A stretch of 29,575 nt of DNA from positions 1 through 29,575 of the forward strand of contig DATJPY010000068.1 of NCBI GenBank assembly GCA_035506135.1, written 5' to 3'. Shown here piece after piece: positions 1 through 7,736 of this stretch. The position numbers were made by a program, and so were the translations under genes. How positions within the stretch are numbered: the first letter of the stretch is position 1; each line of letters begins with the position of its first letter. The notes under the pieces are model-generated. The model did no database searches, was not told where the DNA came from, and saw nothing but the letters and a program-made list of their open reading frames with translations. Origin of the DNA: DATJPY01 sp035506135 (GTDB lineage Bacteria; Myxococcota_A; UBA9160; PR03).

Positions 1-1236
1 CACTACAGCGAGTTCAACGTCGACCTGGCGGACCTCCCCGGCCGGGTGGCGCTGCGCACGCAGGCCGAGCTGCGTGCGGTGCTCGCCCGCTTCCCCGGCG
101 TCTCGTTCGCCGTGACGCCGTTCCTCACCGAGCGCATCGAGGAGACCATCTCCGGCAGCACGGCGGACGTGGTCGTGCAGGTCTACGGCGACGACCTCGA
201 CGTGCTCGACGAGAAGGCTGCCGAGGTGGCGCACGTGCTGTCGGGGATCCGGGGCGCCACCGACGTGCAGGCCGACCCGCCACCGGGTCTCCCGGAGCGG
301 GTGGTGCGGCTGCGACCGGAGCGCCTGGCGCGCTTCGGCTTCCGCCCGGTCGACGTGCTCGACGCGGTCCAGGCGGCCTACGAGGGCGCGTCGGTGGCCG
401 AGACGCATGAGGGGAACCGCGTGCTCGACGTCGCGGTGATCCTCGACCCGGCGGCGCGCCGGGATCCCGAGGGCGTCGACGCGCTCCTGCTCCGCAGCCC
501 CTCCGGCGCACGCGTGCGGCTCGGCGAGCTCGCCGAGATCACCACCGCCACGGGGCGCTACTCGATCTTCCACGAGGCCACGCGCCGCCGCGTTGCCGTC
601 ACCTGCAACGTGAGGGGGCGCGACCTCGCCTCGTTCGCGAAGCAGGCGCGCTCCCGCATCGCGAAGCAGGTGGCCTTTCCTCCCGGCGTCTTCGCCGTGG
701 TCGGGGGCGCCGCGGATACCGCCTCGCGGGCGCGCCGCGAGCTCCTGCTGCACGCGGCGCTGGCCGGGCTCGGCATCGTGCTGCTGCTCTCGATCCCGTT
801 CCGGCGCCCGCGCCACCTGCTCCTCGTGCTGGCCAACCTCCCGTTCGCGCTGGTCGGCGGCGTGCTCGCCGTGCTGGTGACCGGCGCGAGCCTGTCGCTC
901 GGCTCCCTGGTCGGCTTCGTGACGCTCTTCGGAATCACGACCCGCAACTCGATCATGCTAGTCTCGCACTACGAGCACCTGGTGCAGGTCGAGGGGATGA
1001 GCTGGGGACTCGAGGCCGCGGTGCGTGGCGCTGCGCAGCGCCTGGTGCCGATCCTGATGACGGCGCTCGTCACCGGGCTCGGCCTGCTGCCGCTCGCGCT
1101 CGGCAGCGCCGACGCCGGGCGCGAGGTCGAGGGTCCGATGGCGATCGTGATCCTCGGCGGGCTCGCGACCTCGACCGCGCTGAACCTGCTGGTGCTCCCG
1201 ACGCTCGCGCTCCGCTACGGGCAATTCGAGGCGTGA
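1..1236 (+). CDS. HME-RND heavy-metal efflux pump, CusA/CzcA family, C-terminal part (5' truncated by window edge)
   Basis: The frame is open from base 1, so the gene begins outside the window; about 411 codons of a family usually near 1030-1060 residues are present. The inner-membrane pump subunit of this family uses proton flow to drive metal ions out through a CusB/CusC-type complex. Visible parts are the second porter domain (STADVVVQVYGDDLDVL, RVVRLRPERLARFG, LGELAEI) and the last transmembrane bundle: LLHAALAGLGIVLLLSIPF, LLLVLANLPFALVGGVLAVL, the family-typical LFGITTRNSIMLVSHYEHL, ILMTALVTGLGLLPLAL, and a final helix ending LNLLVLPTLALRYG. The TGA shares its A with the ATG of the next gene. 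Metal specificity cannot be judged because the N-terminal half and partner genes are absent. Confidence 0.9.
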   Translation, partial: HYSEFNVDLADLPGRVALRTQAELRAVLARFPGVSFAVTPFLTERIEETISGSTADVVVQVYGDDLDVLDEKAAEVAHVLSGIRGATDVQADPPPGLPERVVRLRPERLARFGFRPVDVLDAVQAAYEGASVAETHEGNRVLDVAVILDPAARRDPEGVDALLLRSPSGARVRLGELAEITTATGRYSIFHEATRRRVAVTCNVRGRDLASFAKQARSRIAKQVAFPPGVFAVVGGAADTASRARRELLLHAALAGLGIVLLLSIPFRRPRHLLLVLANLPFALVGGVLAVLVTGASLSLGSLVGFVTLFGITTRNSIMLVSHYEHLVQVEGMSWGLEAAVRGAAQRLVPILMTALVTGLGLLPLALGSADAGREVEGPMAIVILGGLATSTALNLLVLPTLALRYGQFEA

Positions 1237-3218
1237 TGCGCCGCGCGCAGCGGCTTGCGCTCGCCGCCACCGCCGCGGTCCTCGCGACGGCCTGCGCCAC
1301 CGCCACGCCCGTCGGCGTGAATCGCACGGACCCGCGGCAGGTGCACCGCGAGCTCGTGGCGAACGCGCTCTCCACCAACGAGATGAGCGCCCCGACGCAC
1401 GAGCTCCTGACCCGGCTCAGCCTGCTCGAGGCCTATCGCACGAGGCCCGACGCGACGCTTGCAAGCCTGCACGCCGGCCTCTCGCAGTCCGACGACGCGG
1501 GTCTCCTCTTCGCGCTGGCCGAGCTCTCGTTCCTGCAAGCGGCGCGCACGGGCCGCCGCGACCTGGCGCTCGCGTCGGCGGTCTATGCCTACGCCTTCCT
1601 GTTCCCGAGCGCACCGGACGCGCCGCCGGACCCCTTCGACCCACGCCTCCAGACGGCGCGCCACCTCTACAACCGCGGTCTCGCCCTCGGACTGCGCTCG
1701 GACGACGGCCGCGAGGTCGCGCTCGCGAGCCGCACCTATTCGCTCCCCTTCGGCGACCTCGCCGTGGCCCTCGATCCCGCCGAGGAGACGTGGGCGGGAT
1801 TCCGGCTCGATCGATTCGTCTCGGCGGCGGACCTCCAGGTGCGCGGCCTCCAGAACCGCTACCGCACGGCGGGGGTCGGCGCGCCGCTCTCGGCCTCGCT
1901 CGGCGGCCCGGCCGGCGGGCCTCTGCCGCCCGGCCACGACCGGATCCCCGCGCGGCTCAAGGTGCCCGTGACGGCGTTCCTCCGGCTCGCGGACGTGCGC
2001 GCCGGAATCGCTTCGGGTCACCTGCGCGGCGACCTCGAGCTCTACTCGGAGGACGGGCGCAGCGAGCTGCTCGTCGACGGGCGCACGGTGCCGCTCGAGA
2101 CCGAGAAGAGCTCCTCGCTCGCCTACACCCTCGAGGGCTCGCCGATCTGGGACTTCGGCTTCGCGGGGTTCCGCCTCGGCGACTTCGTGCCCGGCGGCCA
2201 GACCGAGCGGCTCATCTTCATGACGCCCTATCGGCCGGGGCGCATCCCGGTGGTGCTCGTCCACGGCACCTTCTCGAGCCCTGCGACCTGGGCCGAGATG
2301 GTGAACGAGCTCGACAACGACCCCGTCCTCTCGCGCCGCTACCAGATCTGGCTCTTCATCTACAACACGGGGAACCCGATCCCGTACTCCGGCGGCCTCC
2401 TCGTCAAGTCGCTGAAGGACGTCGTCGCCGAGCTCGATCCCGACAACCGGGATCCGGCGCTCCGGCACATGGTGGTGGTCGGGCACAGCCAGGGCGGCCT
2501 CCTCACCAAGCTCACCGTGGTCGACAGCGGCGACAGGTTCTGGGAGAACGTCGCCCGCAAGCCGCTCGACGAGATCCCCCTCTCGCCCGCCACCGCCGCG
2601 CTGCTGCGCCGCTCGTTCTTCTACGAGCGGCTCCCCTTCGTGACCCGCGTGGTGTTCATGTCGACCCCCCATCGAGGGAGCTATCTCGCGGACTTCGGTC
2701 CGGCCGGGTGGATCTCCCGCCTGGTCAAGATGCCGGTGCGCATCACCAAGCTGCTCGGCGAGCTGGCCGTGCAGGGAGGCGAGGGAGCCTTCCTGGTGCC
2801 GCTCCAGCGACCCCCGACGAGCCTCGACAACATGTCGTCGCGCAATCGCTTCCTGCAGACCCTGTCGGAGATGCCGGTCGCGCCGGGCGTCGCCGTCAAC
2901 TCGATCGTCGCGGTGCGCGGCGCGCGGGAGCCGCCCTTCACCGGCGGCGCGGACGGCGTGGTGCGCTTCGAGAGCGCCCACCTGCCGGATGCGGAGTCGG
3001 AGCTGGTGGTGGACTCCGGTCACTCGGTGCAGCAGACCGAGCGCGGCATCAACGAGGTCCGCCGGATCCTGCTCCTGCATGCGGCGCAGAGCGGACTGTT
3101 CCCCGCGCAGGCCGTCACGCAGGTATCGGCGCCGGCAGATCGGGCGTCGGCTGCTCGTGCACCGGGATCTCGTCCGGCAGGCCGCCGAGCGCGACCGCGA
3201 TCTTCGAGAAGCCCATGA
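1236..3218 (+). CDS. Large lipoprotein alpha/beta hydrolase (lipase/esterase-like)
   Basis: Start taken at ATG 1236, which overlaps the pump stop (TGATG); a GTG sits one codon upstream. The N-terminus is a lipoprotein signal ending LATAC, with Cys20 as the lipidation candidate. Residues of about 30-320 form a mostly helical, Ala/Leu-rich region I do not recognise. The hydrolase domain starts near RIPVVLVHGTFSSPATW, with HGT as oxyanion region. The nucleophile is Ser418 in VVGHSQGGLL, the likely acid Asp573 in GGADGVVRF and the base His596 in VDSGHSVQ, so the triad is complete. It probably hydrolyses ester or acyl substrates in the envelope; the substrate is unknown. The last 34 codons run antisense through the convergent neighbour and give a low-complexity Arg/Ala/Pro tail, so the functional protein probably ends near residue 625. 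Confidence 0.85.
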   Translation: MRRAQRLALAATAAVLATACATATPVGVNRTDPRQVHRELVANALSTNEMSAPTHELLTRLSLLEAYRTRPDATLASLHAGLSQSDDAGLLFALAELSFLQAARTGRRDLALASAVYAYAFLFPSAPDAPPDPFDPRLQTARHLYNRGLALGLRSDDGREVALASRTYSLPFGDLAVALDPAEETWAGFRLDRFVSAADLQVRGLQNRYRTAGVGAPLSASLGGPAGGPLPPGHDRIPARLKVPVTAFLRLADVRAGIASGHLRGDLELYSEDGRSELLVDGRTVPLETEKSSSLAYTLEGSPIWDFGFAGFRLGDFVPGGQTERLIFMTPYRPGRIPVVLVHGTFSSPATWAEMVNELDNDPVLSRRYQIWLFIYNTGNPIPYSGGLLVKSLKDVVAELDPDNRDPALRHMVVVGHSQGGLLTKLTVVDSGDRFWENVARKPLDEIPLSPATAALLRRSFFYERLPFVTRVVFMSTPHRGSYLADFGPAGWISRLVKMPVRITKLLGELAVQGGEGAFLVPLQRPPTSLDNMSSRNRFLQTLSEMPVAPGVAVNSIVAVRGAREPPFTGGADGVVRFESAHLPDAESELVVDSGHSVQQTERGINEVRRILLLHAAQSGLFPAQAVTQVSAPADRASAARAPGSRPAGRRARPRSSRSP

Positions 3219-3648
3219 ACAGGGCGAGCGCGGCGGTGAGCTCGACGATCTCGGCGGAGCTCATGTGGGCGAGCAGCTCGCGCTCGAGATCGTCCGGGAG
3301 CTCCCCCGGCGTCGACAGGAACACATCCGTGTAGCGGAGGACGGCCTTCTGGCGCGGCGACAGGGAGCCGTCCTGGTATCCGTCGCGGATCTCGTCGACC
3401 ACGTCCTCCGTCAGCCCCTCGCGGCGCGCGCCCGCGAAGCGGATCGCCTTGCAGATCGGGCAGTCGATGATGCGCGCGTTGCGGATGCGCGCGAGCTCCT
3501 TGGTGGCGAGGTCGAGCTCGCCGTGGCTCCAGAGCGTCCCGTAGAGGCGCAGGAACGCGTCGAGCAGCGCCGGCTGCAGCGCCAGCGGGCTCGACTGGAT
3601 CGGATCGGCGCTGCGGGTCGCGGGCGGCTTCACGCGGGCGGCGATCAT
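3115..3648 (-). CDS. AhpD/carboxymuconolactone decarboxylase-like protein with CxxC
   Basis: A 177-residue protein of the CMD/AhpD all-helical fold. The diagnostic segment is LATKELARIRNARIIDCPIC followed by KAIRFAGARREGLTEDVV, with a CxxC pair at Cys63/Cys66 as in AhpD-type peroxidase or disulfide reductases. Downstream motifs (SPRQKAVLRYTDVFLSTPG, ELTAALALFMGFSKIAVALG) also fit. The start ATG (complement of 3646-3648) overlaps the stop of the upstream paralogue as ATGA, so the two are translationally coupled; the frame stays open farther upstream but that part is antisense to nothing recognisable and in another frame of the paralogue. Likely activity is thiol-dependent peroxide or organic-hydroperoxide reduction, or a lactone decarboxylase-like reaction. 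The substrate is not predictable. Confidence 0.85.
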   Translation of the reverse strand: MIAARVKPPATRSADPIQSSPLALQPALLDAFLRLYGTLWSHGELDLATKELARIRNARIIDCPICKAIRFAGARREGLTEDVVDEIRDGYQDGSLSPRQKAVLRYTDVFLSTPGELPDDLERELLAHMSSAEIVELTAALALFMGFSKIAVALGGLPDEIPVHEQPTPDLPAPIPA

Positions 3649-4103
3649 TCCGTCTCTCCCAGCTCGAGGATCCGCGCGAAGCGGGCGAAGCCGTCGAAGA
3701 TCGCGAGCGCCTCGACGAAGGCGACCGTGCCGGCGTCGCCGAGCGCGTCGGTCACGGCCCCGGCCTCGGGGTCCGTGATGCCCTTCGGATCGAGCGCGAA
3801 CTGCTCGGCGAAGCGCAGGCAGGCGCGCTCGGTCTCGCCGTAGGCGTCGCTCCGCCACCAGGTCGCGAGCTCGTCCGCCTGGCGCGCCGGGAGGGACACC
3901 GGGCGTTCGGTGGGGCGCGGGCAAGCGGCGCCGTGCATCTGGCCGATCCGCAGCCGGCAGAGCTCGAGGACGATCGGGTCGACGAGCCCGGCGTCCCAGA
4001 AGAGCGCCGCGAACGCGCGCCAGGCGGCGAACAGGTTGGGCCGCAGCCCGAAGGCGCGCTCGAAGCTCCCGGTCCCAGCCGCCTGCTCCGGAAGCCACGT
4101 CAT
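3645..4103 (-). CDS. AhpD/carboxymuconolactone decarboxylase-like paralogue lacking CxxC
   Basis: A 152-residue protein with the CMD helix pattern: RAFAALFWDAGLVDPIVLEL, CRLRIGQMHGAACPRPTERP, ETERACLRFAEQFALDPKGI and ALAIFDGFARFARILELGE. The usual redox CxxC is absent; only a single Cys in HGAACP lies at the corresponding place. The start is well supported: GGAGGGAGGTGGG precedes the ATG on the minus strand. It is the first gene of a two-gene operon with its CxxC-bearing paralogue, which suggests a heteromeric complex or a duplicated pair with divided roles. It is divergent from the TetR gene and could be controlled by the same intergenic operators. The family assignment is fairly secure; the function is not. 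Confidence 0.8.
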   Translation of the reverse strand: MTWLPEQAAGTGSFERAFGLRPNLFAAWRAFAALFWDAGLVDPIVLELCRLRIGQMHGAACPRPTERPVSLPARQADELATWWRSDAYGETERACLRFAEQFALDPKGITDPEAGAVTDALGDAGTVAFVEALAIFDGFARFARILELGETE

Positions 4104-4154
4104 CCCACCTCCCTCCGGGAGGCCACGCTATCACGCCGTCTCGTCGCACGGCTC

Positions 4155-4198
4155 TTGACCGACCGGTCGAAATCTTACAAACTAGCGCTCGTTAGTTT
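4155..4198 (+). promoter_or_regulatory. Promoter and operator-like palindromes upstream of the tetR-P450 operon
   Basis: An AT-rich island in GC-rich surroundings. TTGACC (4155-4160) and TACAAA (4176-4181) could be -35 and -10 boxes, but the spacer is a short 15 bp. Two palindromes overlap them: a perfect 10-bp CGACCGGTCG (4160-4169) between the boxes, and an imperfect 20-bp AAACTA-N8-TAGTTT (4179-4198) starting within the -10. This layout fits autorepression by the TetR protein encoded 18 bp downstream. The divergent CMD-like genes could share control. Neither palindrome matches the KstR (AACnnGTT) or KstR2 (CAAGnnCTTG) patterns I remember. Confidence 0.5.
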
Positions 4199-4215
4199 TT
4201 GCCTCGGGAGCCCGA

Positions 4216-4863
4216 ATGCCCGGCTCGCCTGCGATTCCGATCACCTCCGGCGCCCGTAGCAAGGGCGAGCGCACGGCAGAGCGGATCCTCGACGTCGCCG
4301 AGGCGCTCTTCGCCGAGCGCGGCTACGACGGCACCACCCTGCGCGACGTCGCGACGCGCGCAGGCCTTCGCATCCCGAGCCTCTACAACCACTTCGCCAG
4401 CAAGGAATCCCTCTACGGCGCGGTGCTCGAACGCGGCTTCGGCCCCGTGCTCGAAGTGCTCTCGGAGTTCGTCGCCGGCGGCGAAGCGCGCTCGCGGGAC
4501 ACCGGCCGCGTGATCGAGCGGGTGATGGCCCTGCTCGCGCGCCGCCCGAACCTGCCGCGCCTCGTCCAGCACGAAATGCTGTCGGGCGGCCAGCGCCTCA
4601 CCCCGATGCTTCGCGGCTGGATCACCCCGGCCTTCGCGCGCGCGCACGAGATGGTCGAGGCCACCCGGGGCGCTCGGCGCTGGGAGCGCGATCAGATCCC
4701 GCTCCTCGTGCTGGCCGTCTTCCACGCGCTGGTCGGCTACTTCGCGATCGCACCGTTCTACCGGGGCCTGAACGGCCTCGACCTGCTGGCTCCGAAGATG
4801 CTCGAGCATCAATCGGCCTTGCTGCGCGAGATCGTCGCGGCGCTGTTCCCCGAGGACGGATGA
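4216..4863 (+). CDS. TetR/AcrR-family transcriptional regulator
   Basis: 215 residues, the usual TetR length. The N-terminal DNA-binding domain is clear: RTAERILDVAEALFAERGYD, then the recognition helix-turn-helix TTLRDVATRAGLRIPSLYNH followed by FASKESLYGAVLERG. The C-terminal half is the variable helical ligand-binding and dimerisation domain, including VLAVFHALVGYFAIAPFYRG. A GGGAG Shine-Dalgarno lies 6 nt before the ATG. The stop overlaps the P450 frame, so regulator and P450 are co-transcribed, and the regulator likely represses its own operon through the palindromes immediately upstream. The ligand is plausibly the P450 substrate or a derived CoA ester, which is inference from position only. 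Confidence 0.93.
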   Translation: MPGSPAIPITSGARSKGERTAERILDVAEALFAERGYDGTTLRDVATRAGLRIPSLYNHFASKESLYGAVLERGFGPVLEVLSEFVAGGEARSRDTGRVIERVMALLARRPNLPRLVQHEMLSGGQRLTPMLRGWITPAFARAHEMVEATRGARRWERDQIPLLVLAVFHALVGYFAIAPFYRGLNGLDLLAPKMLEHQSALLREIVAALFPEDG

Positions 4864-4867
4864 GGAG
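4862..4867 (+). promoter_or_regulatory. Ribosome binding site that decides the P450 start
   Basis: GAGGAG lies 7 nt before ATG 4875. The alternative ATG 4860 overlaps the TetR stop as ATGA but has no Shine-Dalgarno of its own, so 4875 is preferred. Confidence 0.6.
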
Positions 4868-4874
4868 ACGGGAC

Positions 4875-6110
4875 ATGGGATCGGACATCGATGTGGACGT
4901 GGCCTTCCTGGATGCACAGAGCTGGGACGACTCGATGGGCGAGCGGATGCGCTGGCTGCGCGAGAACGATCCCGTGTACTGGTCGGCGCGCGACAACCTC
5001 TGGATCGTGTCGAGGTACGAGGACGTCGCCTACGTCTCGAAGGACCAGCAGCTCTTCACCTCGGGCAACGGGGTGCGGCCGGGCAATCCGGCCAAGATCG
5101 GGCTCGTGGACGAGGGCGAGCCGCGTCACACGCAGCTCCGCAACCTGATCAACCGCGGCTTCACCCCGCGCATGGTGAGGAAGCTCGAGGTGGTCTTCCG
5201 CGGGATCGTCACCGAGGAGATCGACGCGATCGCGCCGCGCGGCGAGTGCGACTTCGTCGACGACATCGCGGTGCCGCTGCCGCTGCTGCTGATCGCGGAG
5301 ATGATCGGGATCCGCCGCCAGGATCGCGATCGCTTCCACCGCTGGTCCGACGCGATGATCGCCGCGGAGGGAAACTTCGGGAACCCCGAGGTGGTCGCGC
5401 GGGCCGGCGCGGCGTTCATGGAGTACTCGACCTACGTGAAGGAGATCATCGAGGACCGCCGCGCCCACCCGCGCGACGACCTGGTGAGCGTGCTGGTGGG
5501 CGCGAAGGACGAGGGGGTGCTCGGGCGCTTCGACGTGCGCGATCTCCCCCACCAGGATCCCGAGCACCTGTCGCTCGCCAACGACGAGCTCACCATGATG
5601 CTGGTGATCCTGCTCGTGGCCGGCAACGAGACCACGCGCAACGGCATCTCCGGCGGCATGCAGCTCCTGATCGAGAATCCAGGCGAGCGGAAGAGGCTGA
5701 TCGACGATCCCTCGCGGATCCCGGCCGCCGTCGAGGAGATGCTGCGGCTGGTCTCCCCGGTGTTCTCCTTCTCGCGCACCGTCACCCGGGACACCGAGCT
5801 GCGCGGGCGCAAGCTGCTCGCCGGCCAGCAGGTGCTGATGCTCTATCCGTCCGCGAACCGCGACGCGGCGGTGTACGACGATCCCGACAGCTTCCGCGTG
5901 GAGCGCAATCCGCACCACCTGGCATTCGGCGTCGGCACGCACTACTGCCTGGGCGCCAATCTGGCGCGGATGGAGATGCGCGTCGCCTTCGAGGAGCTGC
6001 TGCGGCGGCTGCCGGACATGGACTACGCCGACGGTGGACCCGTGCTCCGTCCGTCGGCGCTGGTGCGCTCGTGCGTGCACATGAAGGTGCGCTTCACGCC
6101 CGAGGGCTGA
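4875..6110 (+). CDS. Cytochrome P450 monooxygenase (bacterial class I type)
   Basis: 411 residues from the preferred ATG. All P450 signatures are present: I-helix AGNETT at 249-254, K-helix ExxR at Glu288/Arg291, and the heme-thiolate loop FGVGTHYCLGANLAR with ligand Cys358. There is no membrane anchor, so it is a soluble bacterial P450 needing ferredoxin and reductase partners, none of which are in this window. The heme loop and the following RMEMRVAFEELLRRLPDM resemble the CYP125/CYP142/CYP124 steroid and lipid hydroxylases. With the steroid-type cluster nearby, a steroid side-chain or ring hydroxylase is a reasonable guess, but many bacterial P450s share this loop. It is translated from a message shared with TetR. 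Its 3' end overlaps the convergent beta-helix gene by 17 bp. Confidence 0.93.
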   Translation: MGSDIDVDVAFLDAQSWDDSMGERMRWLRENDPVYWSARDNLWIVSRYEDVAYVSKDQQLFTSGNGVRPGNPAKIGLVDEGEPRHTQLRNLINRGFTPRMVRKLEVVFRGIVTEEIDAIAPRGECDFVDDIAVPLPLLLIAEMIGIRRQDRDRFHRWSDAMIAAEGNFGNPEVVARAGAAFMEYSTYVKEIIEDRRAHPRDDLVSVLVGAKDEGVLGRFDVRDLPHQDPEHLSLANDELTMMLVILLVAGNETTRNGISGGMQLLIENPGERKRLIDDPSRIPAAVEEMLRLVSPVFSFSRTVTRDTELRGRKLLAGQQVLMLYPSANRDAAVYDDPDSFRVERNPHHLAFGVGTHYCLGANLARMEMRVAFEELLRRLPDMDYADGGPVLRPSALVRSCVHMKVRFTPEG

Positions 6111-7698
6111 GCCGGCGCCGCGTGCGCAGACCGGGCAGCAGCGCGGCCAGCGCCGCGCCCTCGAGCCATGCCGTCGTCGGCTCCGGCGCGAGTTCGACCG
6201 CTCCGGCCGTGCAGTGGTCGGCAGAGCGCGCGACGCCGCGCGCGTCGGTGTCCGGACAGTCGACGCCCATGCCGGCGGCGGGCGAGCCCGCGGCCGGGAG
6301 GATCGTGAGCAGCGGGCTCCCGTGGTAGCCGAGCGGGCCTAGGTCCGCCGACTCGAGCGCCACCGAGGGGCTGCACAGCGAGCCCGGGCTGTCGGAGCCG
6401 CCGCCCGTGCGCGTCACCGGCCACTGCATGTTCCCGCCGCCCTCCTGGAACGTCGACCCGCACGAGATCGGGTTGTAGCCGTTGCCGACGGTCTGGCCGT
6501 CGAAGATCGTGTTCTGCAGCCGCACCTGGCTCCCGCCCGTGGTGCCGGCATCGAACGCCACGGGGCCGGGCGCGGCGTTGCGGGCGATCGTCGAGTTCAC
6601 GATCGATCCCGTGACCGAGCTGTCGATCGCGATCCCGCCCGCCAGGCTCGAGAGCGCCGTGTTCTCCGCCACGGTGACGTTGGTCATCGCGACCGTCGTC
6701 GACTGCGGGCCGAGGAACATGCCGGCCGCGAAGCTGGCCTGGTTCCAGGCGATCGTCGAGCTCGAGAGCCGGATCTGCACGCCCTGCAGGTAGAGGCCGC
6801 CCGCCATGCTCGTCGACTGGTTCGGGATCGCGTTCGAGAGCACGCTGGTGCGGTCGATCGCCATCGGCCCGATGCCGTTGTTCGAGACGCGGAAGAAGCC
6901 GCCGCCGTAGGCGTTGGCGTCGTTGCCCTCGATCTCGACGCCGCACAGCGACTCGACCTGGTTCGTCCCGTCGCTGTAGATGCCGCCGCCGTTGCCGCCG
7001 TTGCCCGGGTTGCCGCCGCTGCCGCTCGCGGTGTTGCCGGAGATCGATGTATTCACCAGCGTGAGGCCGGCGTGCAGCACGCCGATCGCGCCGCCGTTCG
7101 AGGCGCTGTTGCCGCTGAGCTCGCTCCCGATGACGGTGACCTCGCCGAGCCCGACGTCGTAGATCGCGCCGCCGGCCACGTCCTGGCCGGTCGCGGGTCC
7201 GTGGTTGTCCGTGAAGGTGCAGTCGATCGCGTGGACGTTGCCGCCGTTGGTCCAGATCGCCCCGCCGCCGCGGACCGTGTCGTCACCCGTGACGCCGGAG
7301 CTGTTGCCGCGCTGGAAGGCGAGCCGTTGCACGGTGAGCGTCGGCGACTTGAACGTGAACACCGAGGGCATCGAGAGGATCCGGGTGGTACCGCCGCCGT
7401 CGAGCGTCACCAGGCCGCCCCCGTCGATCACGGTGTTGCTCGTGATCGACTTCGCCGAGGTGACGGAGATCGTCACCGGCGCCGGGCCGCAGTCGAAGAC
7501 CACGATGCCGCCGCCGGCGATTGCGCTGGCGAGCGCCGCGTCGGTGCAGCTCGCCGGCGTCCCGTTGCCGACCACCGCGTCGGGGTGGCTGGTGTCGACG
7601 AGGGCCATCGGCGGCGTGCACGCGCCGACCTGCGCGCCCGCGGTCGGGGCGGCGAGCAGCGAGAGCAGGGCGACGGCGAGGAGACGCCTCCGGTCCAT
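6094..7698 (-). CDS. Exported right-handed beta-helix repeat protein with PEP-CTERM-like sorting tail
   Basis: 534 residues. A Sec signal peptide (MDRRRLLAVALLSLLAAPTA, cleavage near AGA-Q at 22) is followed by a long array of short strands rich in Gly, Asn, Ser and Thr, such as GGAIYDVGLGEVTVIGSELS, NTSISGNTASG and STIARNAAPGPVAFDAG, typical of parallel beta-helix (pectate-lyase-like) folds. Near the C-terminus DARGVARSADHCTAGAVEL matches the usual ending of these proteins. The last 30 residues read APEP at 504-507, then a hydrophobic stretch (LEGAALAALLPGL) and RTRRR, the layout of a PEP-CTERM exosortase signal. It lies 38 bp after the isochorismatase-like gene in the same direction and may be transcribed with it; the Shine-Dalgarno is weak. 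No catalytic motif is evident, so a structural or surface role is as likely as an enzymatic one. Confidence 0.85.
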   Translation of the reverse strand: MDRRRLLAVALLSLLAAPTAGAQVGACTPPMALVDTSHPDAVVGNGTPASCTDAALASAIAGGGIVVFDCGPAPVTISVTSAKSITSNTVIDGGGLVTLDGGGTTRILSMPSVFTFKSPTLTVQRLAFQRGNSSGVTGDDTVRGGGAIWTNGGNVHAIDCTFTDNHGPATGQDVAGGAIYDVGLGEVTVIGSELSGNSASNGGAIGVLHAGLTLVNTSISGNTASGSGGNPGNGGNGGGIYSDGTNQVESLCGVEIEGNDANAYGGGFFRVSNNGIGPMAIDRTSVLSNAIPNQSTSMAGGLYLQGVQIRLSSSTIAWNQASFAAGMFLGPQSTTVAMTNVTVAENTALSSLAGGIAIDSSVTGSIVNSTIARNAAPGPVAFDAGTTGGSQVRLQNTIFDGQTVGNGYNPISCGSTFQEGGGNMQWPVTRTGGGSDSPGSLCSPSVALESADLGPLGYHGSPLLTILPAAGSPAAGMGVDCPDTDARGVARSADHCTAGAVELAPEPTTAWLEGAALAALLPGLRTRRRLSPRA

Positions 7699-7736
7699 GG
7701 CGGTCTCATCGGCGGGAGCGGCGCCGGGCTGAGTGA

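Noticed and set aside
1215..3080. A 621-codon open frame on the minus strand, antisense to the lipoprotein hydrolase
   Set aside because: Composition is Arg/Glu/Ala/His/Gly-rich without hydrophobic core or motifs, the usual shadow of a high-GC gene; the plus-strand frame has a complete catalytic triad and signal peptide.
4128..4145. CTATCACG and GTCTCGT near the tetR promoter as a third copy of the ipdA-type operator
   Set aside because: Only GTCTCGT matches; the ACGATACG half is poor and the placement differs. Could be chance.
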